From NCBI GenBank assembly GCA_018664365.1, contig JABJOK010000063.1, positions 1 to 26,775 of the forward strand: DNA of 26,775 nucleotides, written 5' to 3'. The notes under the pieces were generated by a model, which was given only the letters and a program-made list of their open reading frames with translations, did not search any database and was not told the origin of the DNA. Position 1 is the first letter of the stretch, and the number at the start of each line of letters is the position of its first letter. The translations under genes were made by a program, and so were the position numbers. Source of the DNA: Candidatus Peregrinibacteria bacterium. GTDB taxonomy: Bacteria; Patescibacteriota; Gracilibacteria; UBA1369; LOWO2-01-FULL-3. Below are positions 21,726 through 26,775 of this stretch, one piece after another.

Positions 21726-23261
21726 CTAAGAAGTAATATACTCCTTAATAAGCTTAGCAGCCTTCTGCAAGTTAGAGAAAGTAAGATTCGGCAATGATCC
21801 TCTAGCAAAGGTTCTATAATCAGCCTTCTCTCTCTCACTTTCAGAAAAGAAAAGGTTAGATGGAATAAGAACTACACCCTTTTTAGCTAATCCATAGAAC
21901 ATCTCCTCAGGCTCTTCATCGGCACGAGTACATCCAGGAATGTCCTTAAGATCAAAACAGCTATAATAAAGATTCTTATTATAAGGCAGCCCCAGGATTT
22001 CATAGAATGTCTCCATATTCACACGAATTCTTCTTAAGTATTCATCGCGATCCTCATCGCCAAACACCATATGAGCAAGCCCCAGATACTGAGACGGACC
22101 AGCTACAAAAGTAACATGCTGAAACTCTCCTCGGATCGCCCCCGGAGCCTTTGCGAAAACAAGTAGCTGCATCAAATCAGAGGCAATATCCAGCTTCCCA
22201 CCAAGAATATCTTCCGCAATATACTTCTGAGCTTCTTTAGGAATAATATATTCTCCAAATCGCAGTCCCGTAGACCTCTCAATCTTACTCCTTCCTCCAA
22301 TCATAATAGTTCTTTTGCGAGCATAGTGCATAATATTCACCTTTCTCTCAAAGAAGAAATCACTATAAACCTCATCAGAAACGATAAGCGCATTTCTCTC
22401 TTCAGCAAATGCCGCAATCTTCTTCAGAAATTCCTCATCATTCATAAATCCAGTTGGATTGTTTGGGTCAATAAGGCAGATCAGCTTAATATTGTCAGGA
22501 GCACTAGCCAAAATCTCATCTAAATCTCCATCAACCTTTCCAGTCGATGCATTAATAGGAATTGAAAAGGACTTAAGCCCTCTGTTCTCAATAATTGTAT
22601 TATAAGGAGCGTAAACAGGAGATCCGAGCAAAACACCGTCTCCTTCTTTCAAGAAACCCACCTCAGGATCATTAAGAACTTTAAATATTGTTCCAATACC
22701 ATGTGAAACCCCCTGCATGAAGACCAGATCCTTATAATCAATTCCAAGATCAAGTTTCTTATTATAGTGATGCGCAACTGCAAGTCGGACCAAAGTCTCT
22801 CCCTGCGGATCAAGATAAGAGCCACCAGAGACAACAGAATATTTGAAGATCTCAAAAACTATCTTCTTCTTATCCCAATCAAGACCTTGCTCCTTCGCAT
22901 ATTTCTCAATTCTAGTTAAGAAAAAATAGAAATCCTCGATAAGTCGCTCTGCCTTTTTCTCGGAATATGTCTCTTTCGCATGCTTCTGAATCTTTTCCCA
23001 AAGAGCATCGAAGTCATCTCGATTATCTGAAACAAAATGCTCACCTGGATTATTAAATAGCTGATCAATCTCCAGTAAGAAACCATAGAACTCTCTTCCA
23101 TGAACAGAAGGGGAGTATCCATAACCTGGATCTCCACGGGAAAGATCTACAACATTTGATTCACCAACATTTTCGTCAGCGATTTCTCTTAGAACACGAA
23201 AAATACGAAAAGGATTGTCTTCCTTAAGATCATATCCCCATTTATTGTCACGAAGTTTCAT
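21726..23261 (-). CDS. PLP-dependent aminotransferase, class I/II, with extended N terminus
   Basis: The 511-aa fold-type I PLP enzyme has LIDPNNPTGF (264-272, the Asn that contacts PLP), VSDEVYSDFF (294-303, Asp and Tyr around the ring), GGRSKIERSTGLRFG (322-336) with the probable Schiff-base Lys326, and Arg334 for the substrate carboxylate. It is about 110 residues longer than a normal aminotransferase. The extra sequence is an N-terminal helical insert (about 55-140) between VVDLSRGDPGYG and the GGSYLDPQGETLVR motif. Aspartate 4-decarboxylase-type enzymes are of similar length, but I cannot assign that substrate. The promoter candidate is at 23286-23314. Confidence 0.82.
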   Translation of the reverse strand: MKLRDNKWGYDLKEDNPFRIFRVLREIADENVGESNVVDLSRGDPGYGYSPSVHGREFYGFLLEIDQLFNNPGEHFVSDNRDDFDALWEKIQKHAKETYSEKKAERLIEDFYFFLTRIEKYAKEQGLDWDKKKIVFEIFKYSVVSGGSYLDPQGETLVRLAVAHHYNKKLDLGIDYKDLVFMQGVSHGIGTIFKVLNDPEVGFLKEGDGVLLGSPVYAPYNTIIENRGLKSFSIPINASTGKVDGDLDEILASAPDNIKLICLIDPNNPTGFMNDEEFLKKIAAFAEERNALIVSDEVYSDFFFERKVNIMHYARKRTIMIGGRSKIERSTGLRFGEYIIPKEAQKYIAEDILGGKLDIASDLMQLLVFAKAPGAIRGEFQHVTFVAGPSQYLGLAHMVFGDEDRDEYLRRIRVNMETFYEILGLPYNKNLYYSCFDLKDIPGCTRADEEPEEMFYGLAKKGVVLIPSNLFFSESEREKADYRTFARGSLPNLTFSNLQKAAKLIKEYITS

Positions 23262-23285
23262 AGAAATTTGTATTACAATAACTGC

Positions 23286-23314
23286 AATTTAAAGGTTTGA
23301 AATTCTTTAATCAA
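23286..23314 (-). promoter_or_regulatory. Promoter of the aminotransferase-ZIP unit
   Basis: On the minus strand TTGATT (23314-23309), 17 bp, TAAATT (23291-23286), within the gap after the ferredoxin stop. The boxes are moderate, so co-transcription with ferredoxin remains possible. Confidence 0.45.
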
Positions 23315-23319
23315 GTTAC

Positions 23320-23601
23320 TTACATTCCCTCAATTGTTACGTCCCCATTTACCTTACACTGACATGCGAGACGGTGTTGCCCATCATTCATTCCCATTAC
23401 CTCAAGAGTCTGTGATTCTTGCTCACTCATTTCAGGAAGATTCTCCATTCCTTCATTAACCTTTACGATACAAGTTCCACACATTCCATCTTCGCATCCA
23501 TATGCAATCGGCCAACCTTTATCACGAGTTGCATCAATCATCTCAGAACCTTCCTCAACCTCAGCTGTATCTCCAGTGTTTGAGAATTTTACTTTAAACA
23601 T
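23320..23601 (-). CDS. [2Fe-2S] ferredoxin, plant/adrenodoxin-like fold
   Basis: The 93-aa beta-grasp ferredoxin has cluster ligands C36, C41, C44 (CEDGMCGTC) and C80 (LACQCKV). It transfers single electrons; the partner is unknown. It follows the peroxiredoxin gene by 27 bases on the same strand, suggesting that the two are expressed together and that the ferredoxin may help reduce oxidised thiols or another redox enzyme. An extra cysteine, C82, is close to the last ligand. Confidence 0.93.
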   Translation of the reverse strand: MFKVKFSNTGDTAEVEEGSEMIDATRDKGWPIAYGCEDGMCGTCIVKVNEGMENLPEMSEQESQTLEVMGMNDGQHRLACQCKVNGDVTIEGM

Positions 23602-23628
23602 ATTTGTAAATTAATAAACATCAAAAAA

Positions 23629-24201
23629 TTAAGCTGATCCAAGGGTCTTATCTCCCTTTTTCCATCCAACAGGACAAAGTTCTCCAGTCTGCAGAGCTTC
23701 AAGAACACGCAGGATTTCATCAACGCTTCTTCCGATCTCAAGATCATTAACAGTCATGCTTTTTAGGATTCCATCAGGACTGATAATAAACACTCCTCTT
23801 AGAGCAATCCCTTGCTGTTCAAGTAGAACCTCATAATCCAAGCTAGTCTCCTTAGTCATATCACTTAGAAGAGGATACTCAAATTCTCCAAGCTCTTTAA
23901 GCCAAGCTTCGTGAGAGTAAACACTATCCACACTCACACCTAGAGCCTGTGCATTCAGTTCTTCAAGCTCCTTATGTCTCTTGCTAAGCTCAACAAGCTC
24001 AGTTGGGCATACAAAAGTGAAGTCTAACGGGTAAAAGAAAAGAACAGTCCACTTTCCTTTGTAGTCATCCAAAGAAAAACGACGTTTCTCTCCTTTGAAA
24101 TAACCTTCAAGATCAAACTTTGGCGCAGGATGGCCTACTTGTAGAAAAGAATCCATACAACACCCATGTTCCGCCCCTTCACAACATTCATCATGACACA
24201 T
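23629..24201 (-). CDS. 2-Cys peroxiredoxin (AhpC/Prx1 type) with Cys-rich N-terminal extension
   Basis: Peroxiredoxins reduce peroxides with a cysteine thiolate. The peroxidatic C65 is in DFTFVCPTELVE and the resolving C176 is in GELCPVGW, so this is a typical 2-Cys enzyme. The 190-aa length includes an unusual start, MCHDECCEGAEHGCCMDSF, with five Cys and two His before the normal Prx core (VGHPAPKF). The promoter (start near 24225) lies upstream of this ATG, so the extension is on the mRNA. Translation could instead begin at Met16. The extension might bind metal or be redox-active. It is divergent from grx-gshA and upstream of ferredoxin. Confidence 0.93.
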   Translation of the reverse strand: MCHDECCEGAEHGCCMDSFLQVGHPAPKFDLEGYFKGEKRRFSLDDYKGKWTVLFFYPLDFTFVCPTELVELSKRHKELEELNAQALGVSVDSVYSHEAWLKELGEFEYPLLSDMTKETSLDYEVLLEQQGIALRGVFIISPDGILKSMTVNDLEIGRSVDEILRVLEALQTGELCPVGWKKGDKTLGSA

Positions 24202-24231
24202 ATTATTTTGATTAAATATTCTTGCGGTAGA

Positions 24232-24260
24232 ATTCTAATGATCCACGCATTAAAAATCAA
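24232..24260 (-). promoter_or_regulatory. Promoter of peroxiredoxin-ferredoxin
   Basis: On the minus strand TTGATT (24260-24255), 17 bp, TAGAAT (24237-24232). It is divergent from the grx promoter 17 bases away. Confidence 0.65.
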
Positions 24261-24276
24261 CGTAACTCATTCCTTC

Positions 24277-24304
24277 TGGACTTATTCATCTTGCGCGGTA
24301 TACT
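24277..24304 (+). promoter_or_regulatory. Promoter of grx-gshA
   Basis: TGGACT (24277-24282), 16 bp, TATACT (24299-24304). The start near 24311 is downstream of the TTG at 24291, so translation must begin at ATG 24330. Confidence 0.65.
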
Positions 24305-24329
24305 AAAAACAATTCTTAATCATACTAAA

Positions 24330-24578
24330 ATGGTCGTAATATATAGCAAAGGTTTTTGCCCTTACTGTAAGCAGGCGAAAGCATTACTTACTGAATTAAA
24401 TATCGAATTTGAAGAGCACGATGTCACTGATGATCCGGAGGCGCTTCAGAAATTAACTGAGAAAACTGGTATGATGACAGTGCCTCAGATTTTTGCTGGC
24501 GAAGAATTGCTTGGTGGATACGATGACATTGCAAAACTTCACGACGAGGGCAAATTAGAAGAAATGTGTAAAAAATAA
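24330..24578 (+). CDS. grxC: Glutaredoxin (dithiol, GrxC type)
   Basis: Glutaredoxin reduces disulfides and glutathionylated proteins. The 82-aa product from ATG 24330 is the standard size and shows the dithiol active site CPYC in YSKGFCPYCKQAK (residues 5-17), the cis-Pro motif MMTVPQIF, and GGYDDI for glutathione binding. The frame is open to a TTG at 24291, but that lies upstream of the predicted transcription start. The stop TAA overlaps the gshA ATG by one base (TAATG), so the two are tightly coupled. Confidence 0.95.
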   Translation: MVVIYSKGFCPYCKQAKALLTELNIEFEEHDVTDDPEALQKLTEKTGMMTVPQIFAGEELLGGYDDIAKLHDEGKLEEMCKK

Positions 24579-26077
24579 TGGGCTGGAAAACTTCAGAAAT
24601 TCAAAAGCTCCTTGAAACTAGTGGTTTTAAGGAGACTCTCAAAAAATCACTTCACGGACTCGAGCGGGAAGGGATCAGAGTTAGCGAAAGCGGAGAAATG
24701 TCAAAAAACAGCCACCCCTGTTCTTTCGGATCTGCTTTGACAAACCCATATATAAGCACAGACTTTTCAGAATCACAGCTAGAATTGATTACGCCGCCAT
24801 TTAAGACAGAGCAAGGAGCAATAGATTATTTGAAAGAGATAGAGTCATATGTTCAGAAGCATCTTCAAAATGAATATATCTGGAGTCCGAGTATGCCGGC
24901 AATTCTTCCTTCAAAAGAATGCGACATTCCACTAGCGGTTTACGGTGATTCAGAAGAGTCCAAGAAGAAAACACTATATAGAGAGGGGCTAGGTAAAAGA
25001 TATGGGAGAAGAATGCAGATGATTTCAGGGATTCATTACAATTTTTCATTTACAAAGGAATTCTGGGAGAAACTTCATACAAAAATGGATCCCCACAGGG
25101 ATCTTCAAAAGTTTATCGATGATAGCTATATGGGAATAATGAGAAACTTCCTAAGGATTAGCTGGCTTGATGTCTATCTCTTTGGAAGCTCACCGGCTAT
25201 CGACAAAACATATCTCAAATCACCAAAAGCACCTCTGAAAAAACTCGGTAAACGAACATATTTTGCCCCATACGGAACCTCTTTACGCATGAGCCAGTTT
25301 GGATACTGCTGCGCAGTACAAGCTGAATTAACAGTGTCACACAACTCGCTCAAGGAATACATTGAAGATCTTCAAAAAGCTATATCTTCGCCATATTCCA
25401 AGTACAAGAAGTATGGAAAGAGTCAGTTGAACGACAGTTATCTTCAAATCCCGAATGAATACTATTCTCCAATCAGAGCAAAGCAACACGTAGGACTCAA
25501 TGATGACATTCTTGATAAGCTGGGGAAAAAGGGAATTAAGTACATAGAGCTAAGGTCAGGAGATCTAGATGTATTTTCTCCGTGCGGAGTGGACATAGAG
25601 CAAATGTATTTCTTCCACATAATGGTTGTATACCTACTTACTCAACCAGCAACTAGGCTGACCAAGGATGAACAAAAAAGTTGCGCAAAGAATCACGATA
25701 GGACAGCTCTTTATGGAAGAAAAAGCGGGCTAGAGCTAAAGAGAAAAGGAAAAAACATTGGGTTGAAGAAATGGGGCCTAAAAGAGGTGAAAGGCATGCT
25801 GCCTGTTGCAAATTTGCTGGATGATATACATGGAACAAATCGCTACACTCAAAATATTAATGCTCAGATGGAAAAACTAGTGGATCCAAAGAGGACTCCC
25901 TCTGCAGTAGTTCTATCGATTTTAAAAACTGAAAAGTTGGAATTTACTGAGTTTGGTATTAAGCGAACAATGGAAAATTCTAAGTTCTATGAGGTAGTAA
26001 AAATTCACAAAGAGACTGAGGCCAGATTTAAAAAAGCTGCTAAAACATCCTTCAGAGAAAAAGATCTTTTAGAATAG
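24578..26077 (+). CDS. gshA: Glutamate-cysteine ligase (gamma-glutamylcysteine synthetase)
   Basis: GshA joins Glu and Cys, using ATP, in the first step of glutathione synthesis. The 499-aa protein matches the gammaproteobacterial-type enzyme (about 518 aa). It has LHGLEREGIRV (about 25-35), STDFSESQLELITPPF (metal/ATP-binding acidic residues), GRRMQMISGIHYNFSF, LYGSSPA-like LFGSSPAID, and YIELRSGDLDVFSPCGVD near 325-342. It is translationally coupled to glutaredoxin. No gshB is seen in the window, so the final thiol could be gamma-glutamylcysteine or gshB may lie elsewhere. Codon use resembles the neighbours, with no sign of recent transfer. Confidence 0.95.
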   Translation: MGWKTSEIQKLLETSGFKETLKKSLHGLEREGIRVSESGEMSKNSHPCSFGSALTNPYISTDFSESQLELITPPFKTEQGAIDYLKEIESYVQKHLQNEYIWSPSMPAILPSKECDIPLAVYGDSEESKKKTLYREGLGKRYGRRMQMISGIHYNFSFTKEFWEKLHTKMDPHRDLQKFIDDSYMGIMRNFLRISWLDVYLFGSSPAIDKTYLKSPKAPLKKLGKRTYFAPYGTSLRMSQFGYCCAVQAELTVSHNSLKEYIEDLQKAISSPYSKYKKYGKSQLNDSYLQIPNEYYSPIRAKQHVGLNDDILDKLGKKGIKYIELRSGDLDVFSPCGVDIEQMYFFHIMVVYLLTQPATRLTKDEQKSCAKNHDRTALYGRKSGLELKRKGKNIGLKKWGLKEVKGMLPVANLLDDIHGTNRYTQNINAQMEKLVDPKRTPSAVVLSILKTEKLEFTEFGIKRTMENSKFYEVVKIHKETEARFKKAAKTSFREKDLLE

Positions 26078-26089
26078 GCTGTTCTAAGC

Positions 26090-26095
26090 TAATAT
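26090..26095 (+). promoter_or_regulatory. -10 box of ispG
   Basis: TAATAT lies 8 bases before the ispG ATG at 26104, with no clear -35. The mRNA could be nearly leaderless, or ispG may be read from the grx-gshA transcript. Confidence 0.4.
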
Positions 26096-26103
26096 TCGGC
26101 CGT

Positions 26104-26775
26104 ATGAAAGTAGAAACACCCACTGTCAAAATAGGCTCAGTCAAAATTGGTGGCGCTAATCCAACGGCCATTCAATCTATGACGAACACAAACACAGAAG
26201 ATGCCAAAAAAACCGCGTCTCAGTGTATTGAACTAATCAACACTGGAGCAGAGCTTGTTAGGATAACTGTGAACTCAGAAAAGGCAGCAAAAGCAGTTCC
26301 AGAGATTCGTAAAATATTAGATGATAGGTGCTGTTCAAGCACGCCACTAATAGGGGACTTTCATTTTAATGGGCACACACTTCTTGAAAAGCACCCCGAG
26401 TGCGCAAAGGCTTTAGATAAGTACAGAATCAATCCTGGAAATGTGGGGTTTAAGAAAAATCACGATGAGAATTTTACGAAGATTATAAAGATTGCAATCA
26501 AGAACAGAAAGCCTGTTCGTATAGGGGTGAACTCTGGCTCACTTGATCAGGAACTTCTTGCGAATTTAATGAATAAGAATTCAAAACTAGCTAAACCAAA
26601 ATCTCCAGAGGATGTCTTGATTGATGCAATGGTTAAAAGTGCTATCGACTCAGCAAAGTATGCAGAAAAACTGGGGATGAAACAGAACCAGATTGTTCTA
26701 AGTGTAAAGATGTCCGATGTGCAGCATACAATAAAGGCTCACGAGCTTCTCACAAAGAAAATGAGTAAGCATGCA
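26104..26775 (+). CDS. ispG: 4-hydroxy-3-methylbut-2-enyl-diphosphate synthase IspG, N-terminal part
   Basis: This open frame of 224 codons runs off the window end. IspG (GcpE) is the Fe-S enzyme of the MEP isoprenoid pathway that reduces methylerythritol cyclodiphosphate to HMBPP. Visible N-terminal TIM-barrel motifs are VKIGGANPTAIQSMTNTNTE (about 14-33), GAELVRITVNSEKAA, PLIGDFHFNG, KYRINPGNVG and KPVRIGVNSGSLD. These match the IspG signature closely. The cysteines of the C-terminal 4Fe-4S domain would lie beyond the window. The gene begins 26 bases after gshA. Its presence implies that the organism has at least part of the MEP pathway. Confidence 0.95.
   Translation, partial: MKVETPTVKIGSVKIGGANPTAIQSMTNTNTEDAKKTASQCIELINTGAELVRITVNSEKAAKAVPEIRKILDDRCCSSTPLIGDFHFNGHTLLEKHPECAKALDKYRINPGNVGFKKNHDENFTKIIKIAIKNRKPVRIGVNSGSLDQELLANLMNKNSKLAKPKSPEDVLIDAMVKSAIDSAKYAEKLGMKQNQIVLSVKMSDVQHTIKAHELLTKKMSKHA

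Overview
This AT-rich window has a compact, bacterial gene layout. Several traits together suggest a Candidate Phyla Radiation (Patescibacteria) genome, perhaps near Peregrinibacteria/Gracilibacteria; this is inference, since no 16S or phylogeny is available. The traits are: almost no Shine-Dalgarno sequences, several promoters whose -10 box lies only 6-9 bases before the ATG, many hypothetical proteins, an S-layer-homology protein, and very rare UGA stop codons. Conserved genes are intact under the standard code, so UGA is not a common sense codon.

Layout. Bases 1-4444: start of a membrane protein (minus strand) divergent from corA, then rpsO and pnp, then an Smr-domain protein. Bases 4441-5596: a U32-like TIM-barrel protein on the minus strand, divergent from tRNA-Gly(GCC). 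Bases 5694-8236: an accessory block of unknown genes (a ParB/sulfiredoxin-like protein, a 57-aa ORF, a 254-aa and a 90-aa protein) with clear promoters. Bases 8349-11220: a cold-shock protein with a structured leader, an ABC-F ATPase and a HAD hydrolase. Bases 11252-14628: an operon of an HD-domain hydrolase and a 2H phosphoesterase, facing a 448-aa sigma-70-region-2-like protein. Bases 14664-18888, minus strand: ung, an AstE/AspA-like deacylase, a secreted SLH metallopeptidase, and a metal-efflux-type permease. Bases 18889-19777 encode no protein but hold the most unusual feature: a predicted ~575-nt structured RNA with its own promoter and terminator, beside a possible small RNA on the other strand that carries two copies of a 17-bp repeat. 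Bases 19778-26775: a 31-aa membrane miniprotein overlapping mnmA, a ZIP transporter, a PLP enzyme, ferredoxin and peroxiredoxin on the minus strand, divergent from glutaredoxin-gshA, and finally the start of ispG.

How the genes relate. rpsO/pnp, csp, Smr, ABC-F and mnmA are translation and RNA-metabolism housekeeping genes. Peroxiredoxin/ferredoxin and grx/gshA form a divergent thiol-redox locus. The HD+2H pair looks like an RNA-end or nucleotide phosphodiester-processing module. Promoters are unusually readable (TTGACN, 16-18 bp, TATAAT-like). In four places they show that the longest ORF starts at a wrong upstream TTG, and I have corrected those starts.
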